Assembly: GCA_017472685.1 (NCBI GenBank)
Contig: JAFUOO010000005.1
Coordinates: 62,001-126,000 of the forward strand
Direction of reading: 5' to 3'
Length of the DNA stretch: 64,000 nt
DNA from: Clostridia bacterium
GTDB taxonomy: Bacteria > Bacillota > Clostridia > UMGS1883
The position numbers were made by a program, and so were the translations under genes. Positions 7,417-16,356 of the stretch are shown here, one piece after another. The number at the start of each line of letters is the position of its first letter. Within the stretch, counting starts at the first letter, position 1. Below the pieces are notes generated by a model. That model saw only the letters and a list, made by a program, of their open reading frames with translations, was not told the origin of the DNA and made no database searches.

Positions 7417-9432
7417 TTATTTTAATATTTCGGCTGTTTTTGTTTCGTTTCGCCATGTAACGGTAGCGCCTAAGCCTTCGGCAATGAAGCGCACAGGCAC
7501 AAGTATTCTGTTATTTATAAGTGCAGGCGCAGCATCAAGTGTGAATACCTGGTCGCCTATTGTTGCAGCTTGGGAATTAAGTGTTACTCTAACCTGTGTT
7601 TCGCCCAGAGTGCAGGTTGCTGTTTTTAAGGTGTCGTCCCATTCAACTGTTGCACCCATCTTTTCAAACACCTGTCTGAGGGGCACGAGCATTCTGCCGT
7701 TTTCAATAACGGGTGAAACATCGCCCGCGGTGCGCACGCCGTTAACTGTTACATAAAGCTCTCCCTCATTTGTATCGGCAGGAGGTGTTACATCCTTACT
7801 TTCTACAAGCTCAAAGGTAAACTGCTGATTGTGTGTTGTAAGGTATCTGTACTGGATTAAGCCCTCGCCCTCGTTTTGGGACGCGTTGAGCACATCAAGA
7901 GCCTTTGATGCATGTGTGGCAGTTATCCTCCAGTAGCCGTCAGCTGTTTTGATAAATGCAAACTTCTGACTGTTTTCGGCTGTGTAGGGGGCTGAAACAA
8001 CCTTTGCCAAAGGCTCGTGGGATGAGTTTTCAATGCCGAGGGTGTTGCCCGTTACACTGTTTGTGATTGTGTAAACACCGCCGCCCAGGTGAGCGATTAA
8101 CCATTCGTTGTTGCCACCTTCGGAATACTGCGCAACCAATCCGTCCTTTTCGGCAATGTACTTACCGCTGTGACGGGGCTTGATTTTGTATACGCCTTCT
8201 TCCAAAGGAGCGGGGAGAGGAGCTGCTTTTTTGTCGGTAGCCTTGCCGTGAGAATAAAGCAGTGTGCCGAAGCCTGTCTGGTCAAAGGTGGAGGCGTGAC
8301 CTCCGGGACCGTATTCGATGCCCTGAATTTCAATTCTCTTTTTTACGTTGGGCATATCGTAGCCCATGCGGTTGGCATAATGGTTATAAATCATTGCCCA
8401 TACAGGACGCATTTCGCCTCTGCCTGCATTGGACACAACATTCTGCGAGGCATATTCGCCCTTGCCGCCTGTGCCCCATTCGTACAATTCAAAGGGCATT
8501 TCAACACCGTTGTTGTAGCCTGCCACATATTCAGCCGCATACATGAAGCGGTTTCCGGCATAGGAGTATAAATCGTCGCCCTGGTTCCATGCCATTTCGC
8601 ATATTGTTGCCATGAGCCCTATGCCTAAGTTAGAGTGACCCTGGTCTCTGCCCGACTCTTGCCACTGAGCAACCGAGCCGTCGAACAAGTGGGGGATTGC
8701 ATTATAAATTGAGCCGTTGCCTGCGCCGTTTACAAAATAGCTTATACCCGTTTGATATATATCCTCTCTGTCGCAGAAAATGCCTATGGCAACTGTTGCC
8801 GCCATGTTGGCAAGGTCCCAGTTAGCCCAGTAGTTTGTTATGTAAGCATCGTTATGGTCACGGCCGAATTCGTTTGACACAAGAAACCTTTCGCAAAGGG
8901 GCTTGTAGAACACATTTATGAGCATCTGTTGCATTCTTTCTTTTTCAAAGCCGGGATAGTCGCGCATGAGCTCTGCCGCATTTGCTATTTGGTAGCCGTA
9001 AAGCCCTGCGGCAAGGTATCTGTCGGCATTGCCCGTAACTGTTTTAAGCTTTTCTGACCATGCGTTCAATATGTCGCAGGCAGTTTTTCCGCACGCTTCG
9101 TTCCCCTCAAGGTGATAGCGGAGTGCGTTCTGGTATGCCTTTGCGCAGTCCTCGTAAAGCTGGGCAAAGTTCTGCCCGTTACCGCCGCGCACTATTGTTT
9201 CCGCGGCACGTGCTGTTACGGAAGACTGGGCATACTTACTTGATGTAAGAGCCTTAAAGCCTTCAACATAAAGCTCACTGCCGTTAGCAATTTCCTCAGC
9301 AATGCAGCTAAGGTCAAGAGCGGTGTGCAAAAGCCCCGGGTGGATAAAGCTTCTTTCTTCCTCTGCAAAAACAGCAGGGCTAAGTGACAAAATTAATGTT
9401 AAACAAAGTAGTGCCGAAATGACTTTTTTCAT
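7417..9432 (-). CDS. Secreted alginate-lyase-superfamily protein with ricin-type and copper-amine-oxidase-N-like domains
   Basis: 671 residues with a clear signal peptide (MKKVISALLCLTLILSLSPA then VFA). Residues about 30-390 resemble the alpha/alpha alginate-lyase domain, with NYWANWDLANMAA and QESGRDQGHSNLGIG as the likely active-site segments. Residues about 400-550 form a ricin B-type lectin trefoil. The last 110 residues contain two copies of the NGRMLVPLRQVFEKMGA / NRILVPVRFIAEGLGA pattern of the copper-amine-oxidase N-terminal-like domain, common as a surface module in Clostridia. CCAAGGAGG is seven bases before the chosen ATG. It probably cleaves an acidic polysaccharide outside the cell; the exact substrate is uncertain. 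An AraC regulator follows in the same operon. Confidence 0.8.
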   Translation of the reverse strand: MKKVISALLCLTLILSLSPAVFAEEERSFIHPGLLHTALDLSCIAEEIANGSELYVEGFKALTSSKYAQSSVTARAAETIVRGGNGQNFAQLYEDCAKAYQNALRYHLEGNEACGKTACDILNAWSEKLKTVTGNADRYLAAGLYGYQIANAAELMRDYPGFEKERMQQMLINVFYKPLCERFLVSNEFGRDHNDAYITNYWANWDLANMAATVAIGIFCDREDIYQTGISYFVNGAGNGSIYNAIPHLFDGSVAQWQESGRDQGHSNLGIGLMATICEMAWNQGDDLYSYAGNRFMYAAEYVAGYNNGVEMPFELYEWGTGGKGEYASQNVVSNAGRGEMRPVWAMIYNHYANRMGYDMPNVKKRIEIQGIEYGPGGHASTFDQTGFGTLLYSHGKATDKKAAPLPAPLEEGVYKIKPRHSGKYIAEKDGLVAQYSEGGNNEWLIAHLGGGVYTITNSVTGNTLGIENSSHEPLAKVVSAPYTAENSQKFAFIKTADGYWRITATHASKALDVLNASQNEGEGLIQYRYLTTHNQQFTFELVESKDVTPPADTNEGELYVTVNGVRTAGDVSPVIENGRMLVPLRQVFEKMGATVEWDDTLKTATCTLGETQVRVTLNSQAATIGDQVFTLDAAPALINNRILVPVRFIAEGLGATVTWRNETKTAEILK

Positions 9433-9545
9433 TTTAAATTCCTCCTTGGAGTATCTTTCATTTACATTGTAACACAAAAAGGGATAAATGGAATAGGTAA
9501 AATGATACAAAAAATAATTTAAATATGCCGAAATGTTATATTTAC

Positions 9546-9573
9546 TTGAAACGAGAGCAGGTTGTTGTATAAT
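9546..9573 (+). promoter_or_regulatory. Sigma-A promoter of the second GH43 gene
   Basis: TTGAAA (9546-9551), a 16-base spacer and TATAAT (9568-9573), about 40 bases before the start codon. Confidence 0.75.
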
Positions 9574-9612
9574 AAAGAAAACAGGCTTTGATTTCAGAAG
9601 GGAGCTTTTAAA

Positions 9613-11118
9613 ATGATTGAAAATCCTATATTGCGAGGTTTTAACCCCGACCCGTCCATTATACGGATTGATGATACATACTACATCGCCACATCCACCT
9701 TTGAATGGTTTCCGGGCATAAACATTTATTCGTCAAAGGATATGGTTAACTGGAAACTACACTCGCATCCTCTTAACAAAAAGGCACTTCTTGACCTTAC
9801 GGGTGTGCCTGACGGTGGCGGCGTGTGGGCACCGTGCTTGTCCTACGACGGAAAAAGAGCATATCTTGTTTACACGGTTGTGAAAGAGCGCGGTGCCATG
9901 ATGCAGACGGATAATTACCTTATTGAAACAGATGACATAAACGGCGAATGGTCGGATAGGGTGTATCTTAATTCCATCGGCTTTGACCCATCACTTTTCC
10001 ACGACGATGACGGACGAAAGTACCTTATCAGCCTGGAAAACCATTACGAAAAGAATAAAAGGTTTAACGGGCTGTATATTGAAGAGTATGACCCTTATGT
10101 AAAAAAGCTCATTGGCGGAAGACGGCTTTTGTACACTGAGCCCTCAGGTGAGCTTGTTGAGGGCAGCCACATTTACAAAAAGGACGGATATTACTATCTT
10201 TTAAAGGCGCAGGGCGGTACGGGGGTACGCCACAGCGCACAGCTGGCGCGGAGCAGGTCGCTGTGCGGAGAATGGGAGGAGGATACAAAAATCCTTCTGC
10301 ACGCTCGTGACGATGAAAGCCTTCCCTTGCAAAAGGCAGGGCACGCAGACATTATCGACACCCCCTGGGGGCTTTATATGGTGCATCTTGCATCGCGCTC
10401 CTTAGGCGGTATATGCGGCAGAGAAACCTGTTTGCAAAAAGTATCTTGGGAAAACGGCTGGCTGAGGCTTGAAAAGGGCGGCAGTACACCTTATGTTAAA
10501 GTGGATGCGCCCGCGGAAAGAAAAGCAATTAAAGAGGAGCTTTACGACTTTACAAAGGGGCATTTGTCTGCCGACTTTCAATTTTTAAGAGATGATATAA
10601 CGCCAAAGCTTTCATTCGGCGAAAAGGGCTTGCAGCTTAAGGGCGGAAGCGGACTTAACAGTAGATTTGACCAAAACCTTATTGCAAGACGAATAGACGA
10701 GGAAAATACTCAGATGGAAGTCTGCATTGACTTTGATGCGGAAAACGACAGACAGCTTGCAGGGCTTGTGCTTATATATAACACTTGCCATTGGCACTAT
10801 CTGTACATAACAAAAAGTGAGGGCGAAAAGGTCGGTAAGCTTTTAAGCTGTGACAATGGAAGCCTTACCTATTACAGCGAACAGATAAAGGTTACAAAGA
10901 AAGCAACCCTTTCGGTAAAGATTGAAGACGGTAAAGCTGCTTTTTATGTTAATAAGGAGCTTCTTAAGGATAATGTTGATGTGTCAATTTTATCCGATGA
11001 GCACATACACCTGGGCTTTACGGGGGCAATGGCGGGCTTTAACTGCATTGACTGCGAAAAGCGCGAAAAAAGTGCAACAATTGAATATTTTAAATACAAA
11101 AGAACAGCAGAGGCTTAA
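9613..11118 (+). CDS. xynB: Glycoside hydrolase family 43 beta-xylosidase
   Basis: 501 residues, close to the 520-540 of GH43 beta-xylosidases that release xylose from xylo-oligosaccharides. The opening ILRGFNPDPSIIRIDDTYY contains the general base Asp. GFDPSLFHDDDGRKY holds the pKa-modulating Asp, and EGSHIYKKDGYYYLL holds the acid Glu. The C-terminal 180 residues form the beta-sandwich typical of this subfamily. No signal peptide is present, so it is cytoplasmic and fits with xylB nearby. AGAAGGGAGC precedes the ATG. Its stop codon overlaps the stop of the next, convergent gene within a perfect palindrome. Confidence 0.88.
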   Translation: MIENPILRGFNPDPSIIRIDDTYYIATSTFEWFPGINIYSSKDMVNWKLHSHPLNKKALLDLTGVPDGGGVWAPCLSYDGKRAYLVYTVVKERGAMMQTDNYLIETDDINGEWSDRVYLNSIGFDPSLFHDDDGRKYLISLENHYEKNKRFNGLYIEEYDPYVKKLIGGRRLLYTEPSGELVEGSHIYKKDGYYYLLKAQGGTGVRHSAQLARSRSLCGEWEEDTKILLHARDDESLPLQKAGHADIIDTPWGLYMVHLASRSLGGICGRETCLQKVSWENGWLRLEKGGSTPYVKVDAPAERKAIKEELYDFTKGHLSADFQFLRDDITPKLSFGEKGLQLKGGSGLNSRFDQNLIARRIDEENTQMEVCIDFDAENDRQLAGLVLIYNTCHWHYLYITKSEGEKVGKLLSCDNGSLTYYSEQIKVTKKATLSVKIEDGKAAFYVNKELLKDNVDVSILSDEHIHLGFTGAMAGFNCIDCEKREKSATIEYFKYKRTAEA

Positions 11119-11129
11119 GCCTCTGCTGT
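11104..11129. terminator. Palindromic bidirectional terminator spanning both stop codons
   Basis: A 26-base perfect palindrome centred on the overlapping stops of the two convergent genes (half-site ACAGCAGAGGCTT), followed by T or A runs on both sides. It encodes the C-terminal Thr-Ala-Glu-Ala of both proteins. Confidence 0.85.
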
Positions 11130-14100
11130 TTTTAAAATTATACTGTCACCCTTTACGCCGTGGCGGTTAATCGGAGTTATGCGGAAATAGGGCTTGTATG
11201 GGGTTGTGTGGTTTTGTGAAACAAGGTCATCCTTTTCTGTTATGAAGCTTTTGCCGTCAAGGGAGGATTCAACAATAAGATACTTATTGTCAAGCCCTTT
11301 CTGAACTGTGAGGATACCATTACTATATTCAGCACCCATTATGGGGAAGGGGTAGTCATATTCCTCTTTTTGGAACGAATATTGTTTTGAAAGGGAGCCT
11401 ACATAGAATATTGCAGGCAAGGGCAATACCTCACGGTGAAGTAGTGTCCATTCGCCATTTTTGCCTGCAAAAAAGCATACCGAGTGCAATCGTTTGTCAA
11501 CCAGAAGCTTAAGACGGGTGTAATCGCCCTTGTCAAACTCATAATAAAGGGGGCTTAAGCGTTTTTCTGAGAAGGTGTAGGTTGTGTTTTTGCTTCGTGT
11601 TCGTATAACAATTTTGCCATCCTCAAAGCCCATGTATGCATAACGGCAGTTACTGTCATAGGCTTCACGTGCCATAACGCTGTGGCTGTTTTCACAGCTT
11701 ACAGAGCCGAAGGTGGCAGAAGCGTAATAGGGCAGAGCGTCGCATATGCTTCGCTCAAGTGCACGGTAGTCGTTTCCTTCTCCAAAGTGAGCCTTTCCCG
11801 AAAAGCTGCCGATGCATTGGGGAAGGTCTGTGAAAAGAATTTCCCTTGAGGGTGACATATGACTTTCACCAAAGCTGTTTACTGAGCATACCGAGTAGGT
11901 GTATGAAGAGTTTTTACGGACAGCCTTGTCAAGATAAATGCAAGCCTTACTTGTTGCAATACGTTCACCGTTACGGTAAATGTTATAGCTTTCGCCCTCG
12001 GACATTTTCCAGGAAAGAAGAACGCCCTCTTTGTGCACGATTGCATTTATATGCTTTACCGATGAGGGGGTGGGTATTTCCTCCTCGGTTTTTATTACAC
12101 GGTAGGAGAAGGGAGCAAGTGATACCGTCTCACCTTTTACCTTAAAAGGCAGGGTGAAATTCTTTTCGTTCCCGTAGCTTTCACGGGTTGTGTTACAAAC
12201 AACAAGGTATTTGTCAATCTTCGCCCATATAAAATCAGGATAGCCTGTGTAGGGTGTGTCAACCTCAAAGTTTTCGCGGTTGATTTTCCCAACACCCTTC
12301 TGGTAGGTAACACTCTGCTCCTCGCCGCACAATGCCTGCGGTGTTGCACCAAATTCGCAAAGGGGTACGGGTCCACGCGCATAGGAATTGGAGCCCTGGG
12401 AGTCGGCTATAAAATCCATGTTCACATTCTGCTGACGGATAAAGGTTTCCTTTGTTTCGAACAAAGCATCGGTTGCAAACTGCATAAGCTGATGTGTGCC
12501 GTCCTTTATTATGTGCGCACGACCAAAGGCGCTGTAGCCACGGTTTCGGTGGTTAAGCTGTGCAAAAATATGCGTGGTGCCGTCACGGAGGGATAAAAGC
12601 AGGTTGTCAATGTCAAAAAATACAAAATCCGTATCACTGCTTTTTGAAGAGTGAGGGAGATAGTATTTTATATCATCAGAGAATATGTCTCTTATTGTGC
12701 GGTCTGCTTTGAAATCGTTGTAGTTTGCACCAAGGCTTTCAAGCACCACGTCGAGATGACCGTCAAGGTGCTGTTGTCTCAATGCGTCAAGCGCCTTTCG
12801 TGCGTAGGCTTTGTATTTGTCCCATTCGGGCGATGAATAGCGCTTGTTTTCTTCCATGTGGCGCAAAAGGGAGGCAAAGTGAAGCGTTCTTTTATCGTGA
12901 ATAATTGCTCCGTAAGCGCTTTTTGGAGTCATGGTGGGGTTTCGCTCGTCGATTGCCTGTTCCATGAGCATAATGCGGCAGCCCTCTTCGTCGGCACCCT
13001 CGTAGCGCATATACATACGTGAATTTATGTTTTCAAGCGCCGCCTTTAATATGAGGTCGGAAAGCTCAAAATCGCCGTGGTTAAAGGTGCGGTATACCCA
13101 TTCGGGCAGGTAGTTTGCGGTTTCGCCGTAGTTGCCCACATAGCCGTTTTCACGGGAGAGTGCACGATGCGTTAATGGGTAGTAGCTTTCGCCGTAGGGC
13201 CTGCGGCGTATGAATTCACCATTTTCGTCAATACCCTGCACAGCCTTGCCAGTGCATACCACGTTTATATAATCGTCTGTAAAGCGTGCTGAGCGGTCAT
13301 GGTTAAAAAGGCAGTGGTAAAGGTCGAGCTCCTTGCCGTTCTCGTCAAAGAGAATGTGCTCGCCCTTCCATGGTGCAAGACCCAGCGCTTCCTTTAAAAT
13401 AAGGTCGCATTTTTCTTTGCCAATATAATATTTACTGCCTATAACGCCTAAGCCTGCCATGGCTTTCCATGCGCCCTCATAGGTGTAATAGGTCTGGTTA
13501 TAAATATAGCTCTGGCGGGAGGAGGCAAAGTCAAAGTTTGCCTTAAGGCAAAGCTCCCAGGCTTCCTTTTTTGTAAGGTGTTCATTAAATGGGGTGGAGA
13601 GGTAGCCTAAAAATTCCTCGCGGTTTAAAAAGGGCTCTATAAGATACAGCCCCTGCCCCAATTCGCCGTAGTAGCCGCCCCAGTCGCTTTGATGAGCGTT
13701 GTGTAAAAGTGTTTTGGGGTTTTCAAAATAATCCTTAACATAAAGATTTATGCAGTTTAAAATGAGCACTATAGCCTCGCTCTTGTCTGCAAGGGGGCAG
13801 TAGGGCTCAAATAAAACCATTATAAAATGGCGGAGCTCCTCCACGTATTTTGTTATGGAAAGCTTTTCGCCCTGGCGGAGCTTTTTGAGGGAGGAGTTGA
13901 AAAATTCAACCTGGCTATTGATATATGATTGAGAAAAGCCTGCTATGTCATCGCATGTGTATTCCTTTGGAGCCTTGAGCGCAGCGGTGGCAGTGCTCTT
14001 GGGAAGCGAAAGGTTGGGTGAGGTTGAAGTGTAGCCTTCATAAATTGTGCCGAAAATTTCGTCTAAGGTATCGTAGGGCTCAGCCTGACGAAGGGTGAGG

Positions 14101-14465
14101 GTAATTTCACTTTTACCCTTGGTGTAGCCTATTGGAATAGCTGTAGTAACAAAAAAATAATCAGCAGGGTTAAAGCGCCCGTAGCCAAGGTTTAACGCCT
14201 CATAGTCGCTGCACTTTGCATAGCCCAACTGCTTGCCGTCAAGGTAGAGGTAAATGGGTGTGTATTTTTCCTTCGAGTGTAGTTTTAAGGAAAAATAGTT
14301 CTGCTTATAAGGGTCCACCTTAATATTGAAAGTAATCTCGCTTGAAAAGCGGGAAGGCGGGTTTGTGGGTAAAAGCTTTCGTCCGCCGTTATGTAAAAGG
14401 GATGCACCCTTGACGTTGTATTCTTTTTCACTTTGCTCGTTGCCGAAAATAATGCGCTCAGTCAT
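11115..14465 (-). CDS. Large uncharacterised protein with a fibronectin type III domain
   Basis: 1116 residues; I do not recognise the family. There is no signal peptide or membrane segment. The N-terminal 130 residues look like a beta domain, followed by a long mixed region (about 150-740) rich in Trp and Tyr, with segments such as NQTYYTYEGAWKAMAGLGV and NHGDFELSDLILKAALENI that suggest an alpha-helical toroid of the polysaccharide-lyase or heparinase type. A fibronectin III-like domain occupies about 790-880 (LLSWKMSEGESYNIYRNGE). The remainder resembles a concanavalin-type sandwich. The ATG at 14465 follows GAGGTGA at good spacing; an upstream reading adds 23 unlikely residues. Its place between GH43 and other sugar genes suggests a glycan-active or glycan-binding role, which is inference only. 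Confidence 0.7.
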   Translation of the reverse strand: MTERIIFGNEQSEKEYNVKGASLLHNGGRKLLPTNPPSRFSSEITFNIKVDPYKQNYFSLKLHSKEKYTPIYLYLDGKQLGYAKCSDYEALNLGYGRFNPADYFFVTTAIPIGYTKGKSEITLTLRQAEPYDTLDEIFGTIYEGYTSTSPNLSLPKSTATAALKAPKEYTCDDIAGFSQSYINSQVEFFNSSLKKLRQGEKLSITKYVEELRHFIMVLFEPYCPLADKSEAIVLILNCINLYVKDYFENPKTLLHNAHQSDWGGYYGELGQGLYLIEPFLNREEFLGYLSTPFNEHLTKKEAWELCLKANFDFASSRQSYIYNQTYYTYEGAWKAMAGLGVIGSKYYIGKEKCDLILKEALGLAPWKGEHILFDENGKELDLYHCLFNHDRSARFTDDYINVVCTGKAVQGIDENGEFIRRRPYGESYYPLTHRALSRENGYVGNYGETANYLPEWVYRTFNHGDFELSDLILKAALENINSRMYMRYEGADEEGCRIMLMEQAIDERNPTMTPKSAYGAIIHDKRTLHFASLLRHMEENKRYSSPEWDKYKAYARKALDALRQQHLDGHLDVVLESLGANYNDFKADRTIRDIFSDDIKYYLPHSSKSSDTDFVFFDIDNLLLSLRDGTTHIFAQLNHRNRGYSAFGRAHIIKDGTHQLMQFATDALFETKETFIRQQNVNMDFIADSQGSNSYARGPVPLCEFGATPQALCGEEQSVTYQKGVGKINRENFEVDTPYTGYPDFIWAKIDKYLVVCNTTRESYGNEKNFTLPFKVKGETVSLAPFSYRVIKTEEEIPTPSSVKHINAIVHKEGVLLSWKMSEGESYNIYRNGERIATSKACIYLDKAVRKNSSYTYSVCSVNSFGESHMSPSREILFTDLPQCIGSFSGKAHFGEGNDYRALERSICDALPYYASATFGSVSCENSHSVMAREAYDSNCRYAYMGFEDGKIVIRTRSKNTTYTFSEKRLSPLYYEFDKGDYTRLKLLVDKRLHSVCFFAGKNGEWTLLHREVLPLPAIFYVGSLSKQYSFQKEEYDYPFPIMGAEYSNGILTVQKGLDNKYLIVESSLDGKSFITEKDDLVSQNHTTPYKPYFRITPINRHGVKGDSIILKTAEA

Positions 14466-14571
14466 ACAGTTCACCTCATAGAAATTATACATTATAAGGT
14501 GAAATCTTTCAACTGTGAAAAGAGGTTGTTTCACTCTGTTAAAATACCGAAAATCACTTTTAAATATACTC

Positions 14572-14600
14572 TTTCATTTTGCCATAAGCTGTGGTATAAT
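14572..14600 (+). promoter_or_regulatory. Extended -10 promoter of the RACo-like gene
   Basis: TATAAT (14595-14600) preceded by TGG, with a weak TTTCAT at the -35 position 17 bases upstream. Confidence 0.55.
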
Positions 14601-14643
14601 TTATAAAACATTGATGCGTATTTTGAAAAGGTGAAGATGCTGT

Positions 14644-16041
14644 ATGCATAAAATTACACTTAAGGGCGACAACAGAATACTCTACGCTCATGACGGCGAG
14701 CTGCTGTCAAGGGTGCTCATGCGCCACTCTTTAAAATTTGAACATCCCTGCGGAGGCAGAGGCACCTGCGGAAAATGCACCCTTCGGGTAAACGGGAAAG
14801 AGGAGCTTTCCTGTAAGTACACAGTAAGAGGCGATATTGAAGTAGAGCTTGCGGACAGCTTTAATATACAGACAGCTTCCATAGGTGAGGAAACGGGCAA
14901 AGCTACGGAAAATATGTGCCTTTGCTTTGATATTGGCACAACAACCCTTGTGCTTGCTCTTGTGTCATGTGACGAAGGCAGTGTTGTAAAAAGTGTCACA
15001 AGGAATAACCCTCAGAGAGCATTTGCCTTGGATGTTATGTCGCGTATTGAATATGCAACAAAGAACGGCACCGAGGATATGCAAAGGGTTTTAATCGATG
15101 AACTCAATTCAATGCTCAAAGAGCTTGGCGCCGAAGATATTGATAAGCTTTTTGTTGCGGGCAATACAACAATGCTCCACCTGTTTCTGGGGGTTGACCC
15201 CTCTAAGATGGGTCATGCGCCCTACACGCCTGAGTTTCTTGACTTAAAGGAGCTCGGTGCAAAGGAGTTGGGCATAAAAACTGTTGACACTGTTACAGCA
15301 CTTCCCGGCATATCAGCCTTTGTAGGAGCAGACATTGTGGCAGGACTTAATTATGTTGGAATGCCGACGGAGGATAAATACAGCATTCTTGTTGACCTTG
15401 GAACAAATGCGGAAATTGTGCTTTATTCCAAGCATAAGCTTTACTGCACCGCTGCGGCGGCAGGTCCCTGCTTTGAGGGGGTAAACATTTCCTGCGGCAT
15501 GAGCGCAGTTGACGGTGCGGTGTATTCCTGCACAGGAAACGGCTTTAAAACCGTAGGCAACACAAAGCCAAAAGGAATCTGTGCCACAGGGCTTATTGAT
15601 GCTATGGCGCTTATGCTTGAGGGCGAATATATTGACGAAACGGGCTTTATGGAGACTCCTTTTGAAATTGCTCCCCGTGTGACTATAACAAGGGAGGATG
15701 TAAGGCAGTTTCAGCTGGCAAAAGGGGCTATATGCTCGGCGATATATGCTCTTGTGAAAAAGGCAGGCATAAGCTTTAAAGATATTGACAAGGTTTATGT
15801 GGCAGGGGGCTTTTCCTCAAAAATGAATGTGGGAAATGCACTGCTGACCGGGCTTTTGCCCATAGAGGCGGGCGGAAAGATTTACACGGTTGACAACAGC
15901 TGTCTTAAGGGGCTTATAAAATATGCCTGCGAAAAAAATGAACTCAATCTAATCCTTGATAATGCCGAATATGTTGACCTGGCTATGGACGGATATTTCG
16001 GGGAGCTGTTTATAGAAAATATGATATTTAAAAAACCGTAA
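14644..16041 (+). CDS. Ferredoxin-ASKHA domain protein (RACo-like corrinoid activator)
   Basis: 465 residues. The first 80 form a plant-type 2Fe-2S ferredoxin domain with CGGRGTCGKC and a fourth Cys at LSCKY. The rest is an ASKHA ATPase fold (LCFDIGTTTLVLAL, VAGNTTMLHLF, VDLGTNAEIVL, VAGGFSSKM). This is the architecture of reductive activators of corrinoid enzymes, which use ATP to lift an electron to inactive cob(II)alamin proteins. No corrinoid protein or methyltransferase is adjacent, so the partner is unknown; many orphan members exist in Clostridia. The stop codon sits in the terminator stem. Start chosen from the MHKITLKGDN beginning with AAAGGTGAAG upstream. Confidence 0.82.
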   Translation: MHKITLKGDNRILYAHDGELLSRVLMRHSLKFEHPCGGRGTCGKCTLRVNGKEELSCKYTVRGDIEVELADSFNIQTASIGEETGKATENMCLCFDIGTTTLVLALVSCDEGSVVKSVTRNNPQRAFALDVMSRIEYATKNGTEDMQRVLIDELNSMLKELGAEDIDKLFVAGNTTMLHLFLGVDPSKMGHAPYTPEFLDLKELGAKELGIKTVDTVTALPGISAFVGADIVAGLNYVGMPTEDKYSILVDLGTNAEIVLYSKHKLYCTAAAAGPCFEGVNISCGMSAVDGAVYSCTGNGFKTVGNTKPKGICATGLIDAMALMLEGEYIDETGFMETPFEIAPRVTITREDVRQFQLAKGAICSAIYALVKKAGISFKDIDKVYVAGGFSSKMNVGNALLTGLLPIEAGGKIYTVDNSCLKGLIKYACEKNELNLILDNAEYVDLAMDGYFGELFIENMIFKKP

Positions 16042-16062
16042 GGGCTGTCCCTTACGGTTTTT
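16031..16062. terminator. Bidirectional terminator
   Basis: AAAAACCGTAAGGG and its complement with a CTGT loop (14 bp stem) and T runs; the RACo-like stop codon is inside the left arm and the convergent HTH gene ends four bases later. Confidence 0.85.
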
Positions 16063-16065
16063 ATG

Positions 16066-16269
16066 TTAGTCTTCGTTTATTTCAAAAAGCTCATTAGGTG
16101 TGCAGTTGAATAAAAGGCAGAGAGTTTCGATGTTTTCATAACGGATTGATTTTGTTTCATTGTTGACCATTTTGTTGAAATTCTGGTAACTCATGCCCAA
16201 CTGCTTATACAACCAGTATTTTGTCTTGCCGTTCTTTTCCAATAATTCCAATACACGTAATTTAATCAT
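16066..16269 (-). CDS. Small Cro/C1-type helix-turn-helix protein
   Basis: 67 residues, essentially one XRE-type DNA-binding domain: LLEKNGKTKYWLYKQLGMS forms the helix-turn-helix and YENIETLCLLFNCTPNELF the closing helices. Proteins of this size are usually autoregulators or modulators of a neighbouring gene. It lies downstream of dut on the same strand, separated by the repeat and hairpin region at 16286-16356, and ends at a shared terminator. No partner toxin is visible. Confidence 0.75.
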   Translation of the reverse strand: MIKLRVLELLEKNGKTKYWLYKQLGMSYQNFNKMVNNETKSIRYENIETLCLLFNCTPNELFEINED

Positions 16270-16285
16270 AAGATATTTCTCCGTA

Positions 16286-16316
16286 ATTCTGCATTATGCA
16301 TTCTGCACTCTGCATT
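16286..16316. repeat. TCTGCAT-type short tandem repeat block
   Basis: Imperfect tandem units TTCTGCATTA, TGCATTCTGCA and CTCTGCATT. Related blocks occur at 43239-43267 and, in reverse orientation, at 52508-52524, so this is a dispersed intergenic repeat of the genome. Confidence 0.6.
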
Positions 16317-16356
16317 GGAAGCACAGGAAGCAAGCTTACTTGCTTCCTGTGCTTCC
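16317..16356. repeat. Perfect 18-bp inverted repeat straddling the dut stop codon
   Basis: GGAAGCACAGGAAGCAAG and its exact complement flank a CTTA loop that contains the dut stop codon. No T tract follows on the minus strand, so it is not a classic terminator, though it could protect the mRNA 3' end. Confidence 0.75.

Noticed and set aside
16066-16269. Toxin-antitoxin pair including the small HTH protein
   Set aside because: No toxin-sized neighbour is present; the adjacent genes are dut and a RACo-like protein.
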